Source: Pseudomonas lalkuanensis (GTDB taxonomy: Bacteria; Pseudomonadota; Gammaproteobacteria; Pseudomonadales; Pseudomonadaceae). From it: a DNA stretch of 64,000 nucleotides. The position numbers were made by a program, and so were the translations under genes. Shown piece after piece: positions 10,115-18,630 of the stretch. The stretch is from assembly GCF_008807375.1 (NCBI RefSeq), contig NZ_CP043311.1:4010001-4074000 (forward strand). The letters are read 5' to 3'. Numbering within the stretch: position 1 is the first letter of the stretch; each line of letters opens with the position of its first letter. Under the pieces are notes generated by a model, which made no database searches, was not told the DNA's origin, and saw only the letters and a list, made by a program, of their open reading frames with translations.

Positions 10115-11497
10115 ATGCTCGACAACATTCGCTGGGACGCCGGCCTGATCCGCCGCTACGACACCCCAGGCCCCCGCTATACCTCCTATCCCACCGCCGT
10201 GCAGTTCAACCACAAGGTCGCTTCCTTCGACCTGCTTCACGCACTGCGGGAAAGCCGCAAAGCCCGTCGCCCGCTGTCTCTCTACGTGCACGTGCCGTTC
10301 TGCGCGAACATCTGCTACTACTGTGCCTGCAACAAAGTCATCACCAAGGACCGTGGCCGTGCCCTGCCCTACCTGGAGCGCCTGGAGCGGGAAGTCGAGC
10401 TGATCGCCTGCCACCTCGACCCGCAGCAGAAAGTCGAACAGTTGCACTTCGGCGGCGGCACTCCGACCTTCCTCAGCCACGACGAACTGCGCCGACTGAT
10501 GACGCACCTGCGCAAGCACTTCAACCTGCTGGACGACGACTCCGGCGACTACGGTATCGAAATCGACCCGCGGGAAGCCGACTGGTCCACCATGGGCCTG
10601 CTTCGCGAGCTGGGTTTCAACCGTGTCAGTCTTGGCGTGCAGGACCTCGACCCGGCCGTGCAGCGCGCCGTCAACCGCATGCAGAGCCTCGAAGAGACCC
10701 GCGCCATCGTCGAAGCCGCACGCACCCTGCAATACCGTTCATTGAACCTCGACCTGATCTACGGCCTGCCCAAGCAAACCCCGGACAGCTTCGCCCGCAC
10801 CGTTGACGAGGTGATCGCCCTGCAACCGGACCGGCTCTCGGTGTTCAACTATGCACACCTGCCGGAACGCTTCCTGCCGCAGCGGAGGATTCGCAGCGAG
10901 GACCTGCCCAGCCCCGGGCAGAAGCTGGAAATGCTCCAGCGCAGCATCGAACAGCTGAGTGCCGCCGGTTACCGTTACATCGGCATGGACCACTTCGCCC
11001 TGCCGGACGACGAACTGGCCATCGCCCAGGAAGACGGCCGTCTGCAACGCAATTTCCAGGGCTACACCACCCACGGCCATTGCGACCTGATCGGTCTCGG
11101 GGTATCCGCCATCAGCCAGATCGGCGACCTCTACTGCCAGAACACCGTGCAGCTCAATGACTACCAGAGCGCTCTGGAGCAGAACCTGCTGGCCACCAGC
11201 CGGGGGCTGATCTGCGACGAGGATGACCGCATCCGCCGCGCGGTCATCCAGCAATTGATCTGCGAATTCGAACTGGATTTCAGCAGCATCGAATCCCGCT
11301 TCAACATCGAATTCAGGGGCTATTTCGACGAAATATGGCCCCAACTCCAGCAAATGCACCAGGATCGCCTGATCGATCTCAGTGACGGCCGGATAGACGT
11401 GCTGCCCGCCGGCCGCCTGCTGGTTCGCTCGCTGTGCATGCTGTTCGACATCTACCTCGCGGGGCAGAACCAGCAGCGGTTCTCCCGCGTCATCTGA
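10115..11497 (+). CDS. hemN: Oxygen-independent coproporphyrinogen III oxidase
   Basis: Radical-SAM enzyme that converts coproporphyrinogen III to protoporphyrinogen IX without O2, supplying haem under micro-oxic or anaerobic growth. The 460-residue protein has the RYTSYPTAVQF N-terminal motif and the cluster motif CANICYYCAC at residues 63-72 (CX3CX2CXC), followed by FGGGTPTFLS, a SAM-binding region, and GLGVSAISQIGD. Length is standard for HemN. It follows a perfect Anr box and lies between the cbb3 maturation genes and anr, linking haem supply to cbb3 assembly at low oxygen. The next gene is convergent. Confidence 0.97.
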   Translation: MLDNIRWDAGLIRRYDTPGPRYTSYPTAVQFNHKVASFDLLHALRESRKARRPLSLYVHVPFCANICYYCACNKVITKDRGRALPYLERLEREVELIACHLDPQQKVEQLHFGGGTPTFLSHDELRRLMTHLRKHFNLLDDDSGDYGIEIDPREADWSTMGLLRELGFNRVSLGVQDLDPAVQRAVNRMQSLEETRAIVEAARTLQYRSLNLDLIYGLPKQTPDSFARTVDEVIALQPDRLSVFNYAHLPERFLPQRRIRSEDLPSPGQKLEMLQRSIEQLSAAGYRYIGMDHFALPDDELAIAQEDGRLQRNFQGYTTHGHCDLIGLGVSAISQIGDLYCQNTVQLNDYQSALEQNLLATSRGLICDEDDRIRRAVIQQLICEFELDFSSIESRFNIEFRGYFDEIWPQLQQMHQDRLIDLSDGRIDVLPAGRLLVRSLCMLFDIYLAGQNQQRFSRVI

Positions 11498-11503
11498 CCC
11501 GCC

Positions 11504-11953
11504 TCAGGCGGCGAGCAACTGGCCAAGCTCCACTGCCTGCTCGTCGCTGAGGTCGGATTCGCGAACCAGCTTGGCCAGGTTGAGATTGGCGCTGCTCAGG
11601 GCGCTCTGCAGCGTCGCGAGCTGATTGCGCAGGCCCTCCATGCGCTGGGCGCGGGTGTCGTCGTCGAGGCTCCGGTCGCTCGCGATGGCTTCGAGCTCCG
11701 CCCGACGCTCCGCGATCTGCGCCTTGAGCTCGCGGATCATCTTCAGCAGTTCCTTGATGCCGTCCGGCAGGCTGCTCTTCTCGATGTCGTCGTTCTTTTG
11801 AGGTCCGCCGGGTTTACCCAGGTCCGACAGGCTGACGCGTATGCCCTGGCGCACAGCATCGGCGTCCATCGGCTCACCTTCCCTGCGTGCGACCTGTCGC
11901 CGCACCGCCTCCGCCACATTGGAAATCATGCTGTTGGTGTCCAAGCGCAACAT
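11504..11953 (-). CDS. Conserved hypothetical protein between hemN and anr
   Basis: I recognise this only by position: Pseudomonas genomes carry a small unknown gene between hemN and anr. The 149-residue product starting at MLRLDTNSMISN has no signal peptide. It is charged, and its second half (about residues 70-145) is predicted coiled coil with heptad-like LLKMIRELKAQIAERRAELE and a long Gln/Arg/Glu-rich helix, which suggests a soluble helical protein. I chose this ATG because GGAG lies 6 bases upstream; another ATG four codons earlier (11965) is possible. It is convergent with hemN and divergent from anr. No function is assigned. Confidence 0.75.
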   Translation of the reverse strand: MLRLDTNSMISNVAEAVRRQVARREGEPMDADAVRQGIRVSLSDLGKPGGPQKNDDIEKSSLPDGIKELLKMIRELKAQIAERRAELEAIASDRSLDDDTRAQRMEGLRNQLATLQSALSSANLNLAKLVRESDLSDEQAVELGQLLAA

Positions 11954-12100
11954 AGGCTGCTCCATGCTTGAATTTCGCTCCCAATATCGGCCTGTGCCGG
12001 CGAAACTTGAGCAACAAGTCAGGTCGGCTTTTTCTGGCCGTTGCATACACCCTGCGTTACCCTTACGGGCATTGTGTGTATGTCTAGCAAGGAATTGCCC

Positions 12101-12835
12101 ATGTCCGAAATCATCAAGGTGCGCAACGTACCCCAGGCCCACTGCAAGGACTGCAGCCTGGCCGCCCTTTGCCTGCCCCTGTCACTGAACATGGAGGACA
12201 TGGACGCGTTGGACGAAATCGTCAAACGCGGCCGCCCGCTGAAGAAAGGCGAACTCCTGTTCCGTCAGGGTGATGCCTTCGGCTCCGTCTTCGCCGTGCG
12301 CTCCGGTGCCCTCAAGACCTTCACCGTCACCGACACCGGCGAAGAACAGATCACCGGCTTTCACCTGCCCAGCGAGTTGGTGGGCCTTTCCGGCATGGAT
12401 ACCGAGATTTACCCGGTTTCCGCCCAGGCACTGGAAACCACTTCGGTGTGCGAAATCCCCTTCGAGCGCCTCGATGAGCTTTCGGTCCAGCTGCCGCAGC
12501 TGCGCCGCCAACTGATGCGCGTAATGAGCCGCGAGATCCGCGACGATCAGCAGATGATGCTGCTCCTGTCCAAGAAGACCGCGGACGAGCGTATCGCCAC
12601 CTTCCTGGTCAACCTCTCGGCGCGCTTCCGCGCCCGTGGTTTCTCCGCCAACCAGTTCCGCCTGGCGATGTCGCGCAACGAAATCGGCAACTACCTCGGC
12701 CTGGCAGTGGAAACCGTTTCCCGCGTGTTCACCCGCTTCCAGCAGGCCAACCTGATCGCCGCCGAAGGCAAGGAAGTGCATATCCTCGACCCCATCGAAC
12801 TCTGCGCCATGGCTGGCGGGAGCATCGAAAGCTGA
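12101..12835 (+). CDS. anr: Oxygen-responsive transcription regulator Anr (Fnr family)
   Basis: CRP/FNR-family regulator that senses low oxygen through a [4Fe-4S] cluster and binds TTGAT-N4-ATCAA boxes. The 244-residue protein has the cluster cysteines C15, C18, C24 and C117, a cyclic-nucleotide-like beta barrel with the [16 protein letters not shown] segment, a dimer helix ([16 protein letters not shown]) and a C-terminal helix-turn-helix whose recognition helix contains ETVSR. Start [18 protein letters not shown] matches known Anr proteins; AAGGA lies 7 bases upstream. Its likely targets here include hemN and, off-window, the first cco operon. Confidence 0.97.
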   Translation: MSEIIKVRNVPQAHCKDCSLAALCLPLSLNMEDMDALDEIVKRGRPLKKGELLFRQGDAFGSVFAVRSGALKTFTVTDTGEEQITGFHLPSELVGLSGMDTEIYPVSAQALETTSVCEIPFERLDELSVQLPQLRRQLMRVMSREIRDDQQMMLLLSKKTADERIATFLVNLSARFRARGFSANQFRLAMSRNEIGNYLGLAVETVSRVFTRFQQANLIAAEGKEVHILDPIELCAMAGGSIES

Positions 12836-12902
12836 TCCTCGCGAGCTCGCCGTCCTGGTGGGCTCGCCCGTTCCACCCCGCCCTCTTTCTCAGGCACCAG
12901 TG

Positions 12903-13451
12903 ATGATCTTCGACGACTTCTCCATCAAGACACTGATCCGCCCGGTCCCGGACTTCCCCAAGCCCGGCGTGGTATTCCGCGACATCACCCCGCTGTTCCA
13001 GTCGCCCCGTGCCCTGCGCCTGGTGGCCGATAGTTTCATCCAGCGGTACGTCGAGGCCGACTTCAGCCACATCGGCGCCATGGACGCCCGTGGATTCCTG
13101 ATCGGCTCGATCATCGCCTACGAACTCAACAAGCCCCTGGTGCTGTTCCGCAAGCAGGGCAAGCTGCCGGCGGACGTACTTTCCGAGCCCTACCAGACCG
13201 AGTACGGCGAAGCCTTCCTCGAAGTGCACAGCGACAGTTTGTGCGACGGCGACAAGGTGCTGATCTTCGATGACCTGATCGCCACCGGCGGCACCCTGCT
13301 GGCCGCTGCCCGCCTGGTCCGCCGCATGGGCGCCAGCGTGTACGAAGCCGCCGCCATCATCGACCTGCCCGAGCTGGGCGGTTCCGAGCGCCTGGCCGAC
13401 GCCGGCATCCCCACCTTCGCCCTCACCGCCTTCGCCCTCGACGAGCGTTGA
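12903..13451 (+). CDS. apt: Adenine phosphoribosyltransferase
   Basis: Cytosolic purine-salvage enzyme that makes AMP from adenine and PRPP. The 182-residue protein has the [16 protein letters not shown]-terminal motif, the GAMDARGF loop, and the PRPP-binding motif [17 protein letters not shown] near residues 120-136. I start at [18 protein letters not shown] as in Pseudomonas homologues; the open frame extends 15 codons further upstream without similarity. It lies 67 bases after anr on the same strand, and a GC-rich hairpin follows the stop. Confidence 0.95.
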   Translation: MIFDDFSIKTLIRPVPDFPKPGVVFRDITPLFQSPRALRLVADSFIQRYVEADFSHIGAMDARGFLIGSIIAYELNKPLVLFRKQGKLPADVLSEPYQTEYGEAFLEVHSDSLCDGDKVLIFDDLIATGGTLLAAARLVRRMGASVYEAAAIIDLPELGGSERLADAGIPTFALTAFALDER

Positions 13452-13458
13452 CCGGCGC

Positions 13459-13482
13459 GCGGGTCCGCACCGGCGGACCCGC
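13459..13482 (+). terminator. Hairpin after apt
   Basis: GCGGGTCCG and CGGACCCGC form a perfect 9-bp stem with a 6-base loop, starting 7 bases after the apt stop. There is no T tract, so the terminator call is tentative. Confidence 0.5.
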
Positions 13483-13698
13483 CCCAACCGAAGCACGGCC
13501 ACCCTGCCCGGGTTACATCCCTTCCGGCCGGCGTTACCCCTCTCCCCAACCACCGCCGCAATCACCCGCCGAAAGTTGGCGCCCAGGCCCTCGCGCCTGC
13601 TCCTGTGATCCTCAATAGTTACATCGACTGATGGCACGGTCGTCGTGCCCACCGATAACAACAATTGGACGGCTCGCAGAGCCCGAGAGGATTCCCGC

Positions 13699-14535
13699 AT
13701 GACAGCCAGCGCCAGCGCTCCCCTGCCCAAGGCCAACTTCCCCGTTCGCCGCATGGACTTCAGCTTCGCATCGACTCAGAAGTACTGGTGGAGCGGCGAC
13801 CCCTTCATGACTCACTTCATGAACAACCTCTCCTCACTCTTCCCATACGGCGAGAAGTTCTTCGTCGACAGCGTGCGCGCCGTGCGCGACCAGGTCAGCG
13901 ATCCGCAACTGCAGAAGGACATCAGCGCCTTCATCGGCCAGGAAGCCATGCACTCCAAGGAACACGCGACTTACAACGACTACGCCGCCGAACACGGCAT
14001 CGACCTGGAGCGCCTGGAACTGCGCATCAAGGTGCTGCTGGAATGGGTCACCCGCTTCACCACCCGGAAGCAGCGCCTGGCGGCCACCTGCGCCCTGGAA
14101 CACTTCACCGCCACCATGGCCGAGCAACTGCTGCGTCGGGAAGACATCAACACCCAGATGGACGACCCGAAGATGTACAAACTGTGGATGTGGCACGCCA
14201 TCGAAGAAAACGAGCACAAAGCGGTCTGCTACGACGCCTACAACGCCATCGGCGGGGGCTACTTCATCCGCACCGGCACCATGCTGCTCACCACCTTCCT
14301 CTTCTTCGGCGTGATCATGACCTTCCAGGTCCACCTGATGCGCAAGGACGGCCAGCTCTTCAACTGGCGCAGCTGGGCCCGTGGCCTAAAGACGCTGCTT
14401 GGCCCACGCAACGGCTACTTCCCGAAGATGATCAAGCCGTACCTGGACTACTACCGCCCCGGCTTCCACCCCTTCGACCACGAGACCAAGGCACTGGAAA
14501 AGCGCTGGAAGGAACGCCTGGGCTTCAACGGCTAA
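13699..14535 (+). CDS. Metal-dependent hydrolase-like protein (PF10118 family)
   Basis: The 278-residue protein resembles the predicted metal-dependent hydrolase family COG3687/PF10118. It contains RRMDFSF near the start, a FIGQEAMHSKEH segment (about 79-90) and an AIEENEHKAVCYD segment (about 169-181), whose Glu/His pairs recall diiron-type helical bundles. A hydrophobic stretch (TGTMLLTTFLFFGVIMTF, about 192-209) suggests membrane association. The ATG at MTASASAPLP has GAGAGG 8 bases upstream; a longer frame from 13645 lacks such a site. Substrate is unknown. P. aeruginosa has a homologue in the same place after apt. It is followed by a strong palindrome and a convergent gene. Confidence 0.8.
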   Translation: MTASASAPLPKANFPVRRMDFSFASTQKYWWSGDPFMTHFMNNLSSLFPYGEKFFVDSVRAVRDQVSDPQLQKDISAFIGQEAMHSKEHATYNDYAAEHGIDLERLELRIKVLLEWVTRFTTRKQRLAATCALEHFTATMAEQLLRREDINTQMDDPKMYKLWMWHAIEENEHKAVCYDAYNAIGGGYFIRTGTMLLTTFLFFGVIMTFQVHLMRKDGQLFNWRSWARGLKTLLGPRNGYFPKMIKPYLDYYRPGFHPFDHETKALEKRWKERLGFNG

Positions 14536-14548
14536 GCCGCACAACCCG

Positions 14549-14594
14549 CCCTGTGGGAGCGAATTCATTCGCGAACGAATTCGCTCCCACAGGG
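14549..14594. repeat. REP-like palindrome between convergent genes
   Basis: A perfect 18-bp inverted repeat (14549-14566 with 14577-14594) around a 10-base loop, containing the GGGAGCGAATTC-ATTCGCGAA core that recurs in Pseudomonas REP elements. It separates two convergent genes and probably acts as a two-way terminator or mRNA-end stabiliser. Partial copies of the same core occur at 24392 and 33469. Confidence 0.8.
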
Positions 14595-14610
14595 ATCGCC
14601 AACAAACGCT

Positions 14611-15312
14611 TCACTCCTCCTCGAAATACTCCGCGAAGAACCCATCCAGCTCGCCCTCGTAGCTGTCCAGCGAATAAAGGGTGTCGGCTGCGAGCAGGTC
14701 CAGCAGGATCAGACCATTGAGACTGGAATCCTCCTCAGCGGCGGCGCGCAGACGGCCGGCCATTCCCAGGTTGACCAGGCGCAGATTGCGGTAAAGCTCA
14801 CGTAGCCCGTCCATGTCCCAGTCGGGCTCCAGCCCACGCTGGCGGCGCAGATGCTGGCCCAGCAGGTAAGTGCCCAACGAGCGATACAGGGTTTCAGCCG
14901 AGGTGCTGAACGGCCAGTGGAACCAGGCCATCGCCCGCAGCATCCGGGTATGGGGGCAACCGCTGGTCGCCCCGAGCAGTCCCAGCAGCGAACCCAGGGC
15001 CCTCTGCAACGTGGTCTGCTGGCGGATTTCCCGTCCCCGCCAGAACACCGCCATTCGCACTTCCTCATAAGAGGGCGAGCGCGCCAGGACCGCCACCGGC
15101 CGCGCCAGCGCCAATGCAAAGGGGCAATCACGCACCTCCGCAGCATTCAGCGGGCAATGGCTGCACTGCTGGAAGCCCAGACGCGCCCATTCCGGTCCGC
15201 TCTCCACACGGCCACCGGTCCCGGCCAGGTCCACCTCGTGAATCCAAAGGCGGCCATCCGGAAAGCCGAACTCGTAGCGCACCCGTGCGTCAGCCCTTGG
15301 CTCCAGCCCCAT
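14611..15312 (-). CDS. Conserved hypothetical cysteine-containing protein
   Basis: I do not recognise this family with certainty. The 233-residue protein begins MGLEPRADARVRYEFGFPDGR, has no signal peptide, and carries a CSHC pair with a third Cys at residues 50, 53 and 63 (QQCSHCPLNAAEVRDCPFA) and another at 119 (SGCPHTR). This arrangement suggests a metal or Fe-S site. The C-terminal half is helical and acidic, ending EYFEEE. It is transcribed alone, convergent with the hydrolase gene and divergent from the signalling operon. A role in sensing or metal binding is only inference. Confidence 0.7.
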   Translation of the reverse strand: MGLEPRADARVRYEFGFPDGRLWIHEVDLAGTGGRVESGPEWARLGFQQCSHCPLNAAEVRDCPFALALARPVAVLARSPSYEEVRMAVFWRGREIRQQTTLQRALGSLLGLLGATSGCPHTRMLRAMAWFHWPFSTSAETLYRSLGTYLLGQHLRRQRGLEPDWDMDGLRELYRNLRLVNLGMAGRLRAAAEEDSSLNGLILLDLLAADTLYSLDSYEGELDGFFAEYFEEE

Positions 15313-15479
15313 GGTCTACCCTTGCCTTCCTGTTGAAGGGAATTTTCGGCGCCGTCCCACACGACTCTCGACAGGATTCAGACGCCTGAAATCTGTCATA
15401 CACTTCGTACAACAAAGTAGGACACGAGCCGGAATTCAACCCTGCCAATCGTTTCACAGCAAAAAAAGCGGGCGACATC

Positions 15480-16754
15480 ATGGAAAGCAGCCCTTTGGAT
15501 CTTGCCGGAGCCCTGGTTGAACAGATCGAGGTGGGCGTCATCGTCCTCGACCCGGATCTGCGCATCCTTCACTGGAACGAATTCGTCAGCCAGCGCAGCG
15601 GCAAGGCCCTTGGCCCTGCCGTGGGACAGCTCCTGACCTGCGTATTCCCGGAAGCGGATACCCCCCGACTCGCCCAGATGGTGACCAGGGCCCGAGATCA
15701 GGGCCTGCACGCGTACACCCACTGGCGCGAAGACCCCTACCTGATCCAGTTACCCTACAGCCCGGAAGGCCAGGTGACGCCGCTGCGGCTGCAGAGCACC
15801 CTGCTCTTTCCGTTCGACTGCCGGGGTGAACGCTGCTTCGGCCTGCTGCTCTACGACACCACCGAGTTCGCCCGCTCCAACGAGCAACTGGCCGCCGCCC
15901 TCAACGCCCTGGGCAGCAAGCAACTGGAGCAGGAACAACTGATCCACAAGCTGGAGAAGGCCAACGCCCAGCTGCTGCAATCGGAGAAGCTCGCCGCCAT
16001 CGGCCAACTCGCCGCCGGCGTCGCCCACGAGATCAACAACCCCATCGGATACGTCTTCTCCAACCTCAAGACCCTCAGCGGCTACGTCAACGACCTGCTG
16101 CGCATCGTCGACGCAGTGGACGGCGTCGGCAGCCTGGAAGAACTGCAGCAGCTCAAGCGAAGCCTGGAGTACGACTACATCCGCAATGACGTCGAAGCCC
16201 TGATCCACGAATCCGAAGACGGCATCGAGCGGGTCAAGAAGATCATCACCGCCCTCAAGGACTTCTCCCACATCGAGGAAGAGGAATTCCGCGCCGCCGA
16301 CCTGCACAAGGGCTTCGACAGCACCCTCAACCTGGTCAACAACGAGCTCAAGTACAAGGCCGAAGTGGTGCGCGAGTACGGCGACCTGCCGCTGGTGGAA
16401 TGCATCCCCTCACAGATCAACCAGGTGGTGATGAACCTGCTGATCAATGCCGCCCATGCCATCGAGAGCTTCGGCCGCATCACCCTGCGCAGCGGCCATC
16501 AGGGCGACTGGGTATGGCTGGAGGTGGAAGACAACGGCAAGGGCATCGACCCGAGCATCCTCAACCGCATCTACGAACCCTTTTTCACCACCAAGCCGGT
16601 AGGCAAAGGCACGGGGCTTGGCCTCGCGCTCTCCTACAACATCGTGCAGAAGCACAACGGGCGCATCGAGGTCGTCAGCCATCCGGGCCATGGCACCCGC
16701 TTCCGCGTCTGGCTGCCGCACCACCAACCCCAGGCCGGCGGGGTGCAAGCATGA
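15480..16754 (+). CDS. PAS-domain sensor histidine kinase
   Basis: Cytoplasmic two-component kinase of 424 residues. A PAS domain covers about 10-130 (VIVLDPDLRILHWNEF). A coiled coil (about 132-170) leads to the H-box LAAGVAHEINNPIGY with phospho-acceptor H183. The ATP domain shows the N box (VVMNLLINAAHAI), G1 (EDNGKGID), the F box (EPFFTTKPVGKG) and G2 (GTGLGLALS). There is no transmembrane segment, so the signal is intracellular or relayed. It overlaps the next gene as ATGA, which couples kinase and regulator synthesis. First gene of a four-gene operon ending in a large LOV/GGDEF/EAL protein; likely partner receivers are the next two products and the C-terminal receiver of the fourth. Confidence 0.92.
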   Translation: MESSPLDLAGALVEQIEVGVIVLDPDLRILHWNEFVSQRSGKALGPAVGQLLTCVFPEADTPRLAQMVTRARDQGLHAYTHWREDPYLIQLPYSPEGQVTPLRLQSTLLFPFDCRGERCFGLLLYDTTEFARSNEQLAAALNALGSKQLEQEQLIHKLEKANAQLLQSEKLAAIGQLAAGVAHEINNPIGYVFSNLKTLSGYVNDLLRIVDAVDGVGSLEELQQLKRSLEYDYIRNDVEALIHESEDGIERVKKIITALKDFSHIEEEEFRAADLHKGFDSTLNLVNNELKYKAEVVREYGDLPLVECIPSQINQVVMNLLINAAHAIESFGRITLRSGHQGDWVWLEVEDNGKGIDPSILNRIYEPFFTTKPVGKGTGLGLALSYNIVQKHNGRIEVVSHPGHGTRFRVWLPHHQPQAGGVQA

Positions 16755-18097
16755 GCGAAGCCCAGCGCCGCCCCACCCTGCTGCTGGTGGACGACGAAGA
16801 GCACATCCTCAGCGCCCTGCGCCGCGTTCTCCGTGGCGAACCCTACGAACTGCTCACCGCCACCGGCGGCAACGAGGCTCTCGCCGTGCTGGCCGCGAAT
16901 GACGTTGACCTGGTGGTTTCCGACGCCCGCATGCCCGGCCTCGACGGTCCCGCCCTGCTGGCCGAAGTGCAGCAGCGCTGGCCGGGCACGCTGCGCCTGA
17001 TGCTCACCGGCGCCACTGACCTGGACACCAGCATCCGCGCCATCAACCAGGGGCAGATCTACCGCTACCTGGGCAAACCCTGGAATGACGACGAGCTGCG
17101 CTTCACCCTGCGCCAGGCCCTGGCCCACCAGCATGCCGAGCGCGAGCACCAGCGCCTGGAACGCCTCACCCTGGAACAGAACCGCCGCCTGCAGGAACTC
17201 AACGCCAGCCTGGAGCAGCGGGTCCGCGACCGCACCGCCGAGCTGCAACAGACGGCCGACATGCTCGACCTGGCCTACGACGAGTTGCGGCACAGCTACG
17301 TGACCGCAACCGAAGTCTTTTCTTCCCTGCTTACCCAGCGTCTGCCGGGAGGCAAGCAAGGCAACGCCCAGGTCATCGCCCTGGTACGCGCCTTTGCCGG
17401 CGAGCACCAGTTGGCCGAGACGGAAAGCCGCGACCTGGCCATGGCAGCCGCTCTCTACAACCTTGGCAAGCTGACCTGGGACGACCACCTGCTCAACCGC
17501 CCCAGCGACCTGCTGCACCGCGAGGAACGCGAACGCTACTGCCGCTATCCGCTGCAAGGGGAAAGCCTGCTGATGGCACTGGAACCGCTCCACGACGCCG
17601 GGCGGATAATCCGCCATCACCAGGAACGCTGGAATGGCACCGGCTTCCCCGACCAGCTTCACGGCGACGCCATTCCCTTTGGCGCGCGCCTGCTCAAGCT
17701 GGCGGTGGACTTCGTCGAGTTGCAATGCGGCCAGGTGTTGCAACGTCCGCTGCCGCGCCAGGAAGCCCTGCAATTTCTTGCCCGCTACGCCGGGCGCCTG
17801 TATGACCCGGAGCTGTGCAGGCAATTCATCGACCTTTGCACCCGTTGCGCGCCGGACCTGCTCGAAACCGACCCCAGCATCCTCGCGGTGGACACCCGCC
17901 GCCTGGAACCCGGCATGGTCCTGGCCCGCAACCTCCAGGCCGACAGCGGCATGCTCCTGCTCAACGCCGGCAAGCAGCTCAGCCGCACCCTGATCGACAA
18001 GCTCATCGCCTTCGAGGCCAGCGAAGGCGCGCGCTACACCCTTCACGTCCGCCAGCCCGAGGCTGACGCGATCCCGGCCCAGGAGCAGCCCCGATGA
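16751..18097 (+). CDS. Response regulator with degenerate HD-GYP output domain
   Basis: The 448-residue protein is RpfG-like in layout. A receiver domain (about 8-125) has phospho-acceptor D58 in SDARMPGLDG and the KPW motif at K109. A long coiled coil (about 125-175) leads to an HD-GYP-like domain. The catalytic His-Asp pair is replaced: ALYNLGKL at 234-241 has Y236-N237 where active enzymes have HD. The second motif is RHHQERWNGTGFP (288-300), with GFP for GYP. It is therefore probably weak or inactive against c-di-GMP and may act as a binding or partner protein. Translationally coupled on both sides (ATGA overlaps at 16751 and 18094). Confidence 0.9.
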   Translation: MSEAQRRPTLLLVDDEEHILSALRRVLRGEPYELLTATGGNEALAVLAANDVDLVVSDARMPGLDGPALLAEVQQRWPGTLRLMLTGATDLDTSIRAINQGQIYRYLGKPWNDDELRFTLRQALAHQHAEREHQRLERLTLEQNRRLQELNASLEQRVRDRTAELQQTADMLDLAYDELRHSYVTATEVFSSLLTQRLPGGKQGNAQVIALVRAFAGEHQLAETESRDLAMAAALYNLGKLTWDDHLLNRPSDLLHREERERYCRYPLQGESLLMALEPLHDAGRIIRHHQERWNGTGFPDQLHGDAIPFGARLLKLAVDFVELQCGQVLQRPLPRQEALQFLARYAGRLYDPELCRQFIDLCTRCAPDLLETDPSILAVDTRRLEPGMVLARNLQADSGMLLLNAGKQLSRTLIDKLIAFEASEGARYTLHVRQPEADAIPAQEQPR

Positions 18098-18630
18098 TCA
18101 AGATCCAGCTGGTGGACGACGAGCCCCACATCCTCAGCGCCCTGCAACGCCTCCTGCGGCCACAGGGCTGGGTCCTGCACCCCTTCGACAACCCCGAGAC
18201 CGCGCTGTCGGCACTGGCCGAGCACCGGTACGCCGTCATCGTCTGCGACCTCAACATGCCGCAACTGGACGGCCTGACCTACCTGCAGTTCGCCCGCCAG
18301 CGCCAGCCCGAAGCCCTGCGCATGCTGCTCAGCGCCCACGGTGACCGCACCACGCTGATGCAGGCGATCAACCGCGCCGAGGTCTATCGCTTCCTTTCCA
18401 AACCCTGGGAGAACTACGAAATCGAAAGCGCCCTGCAGGCCGCCGTCGATCTCTACCAGTTGCGCGAGGAGAACCGCCGCCTGCTGGAACAGGTACACGG
18501 TCAGCAGAACACCCTCGACCGCCAGCGCCGCGAACTGCTGCGCCTGGAGACCGAGCATCCAGGGCTGACCCGCGTGCGCCGCGACGCCGACGGCGCCGTG
18601 CTGCTGGAGGGCTATGACCTGGATGACTGA
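18094..18630 (+). CDS. Receiver-domain response regulator with short C-terminal coil
   Basis: The 178-residue protein is a CheY-like receiver (about 1-118) with acidic residues D8/D9, phospho-acceptor D52 in VCDLNMPQLDG and K103 in SKPWENYE. A coiled-coil tail (about 118-165) follows, without a DNA-binding or enzymatic domain. The sequence is close to the receiver of the preceding gene and the C-terminal receiver of the following giant protein, suggesting duplication within the operon. It overlaps the previous gene by ATGA and its stop lies inside the proposed start of the next. It may shuttle phosphate or scaffold the signalling complex. Confidence 0.9.
   Translation: MIKIQLVDDEPHILSALQRLLRPQGWVLHPFDNPETALSALAEHRYAVIVCDLNMPQLDGLTYLQFARQRQPEALRMLLSAHGDRTTLMQAINRAEVYRFLSKPWENYEIESALQAAVDLYQLREENRRLLEQVHGQQNTLDRQRRELLRLETEHPGLTRVRRDADGAVLLEGYDLDD

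Noticed and set aside
11499..11511. CCGCC-TCA-GGCGG hairpin at the hemN end
   Set aside because: Only a 5-bp stem, and it overlaps the stop codon of the convergent gene; too weak to call a terminator.
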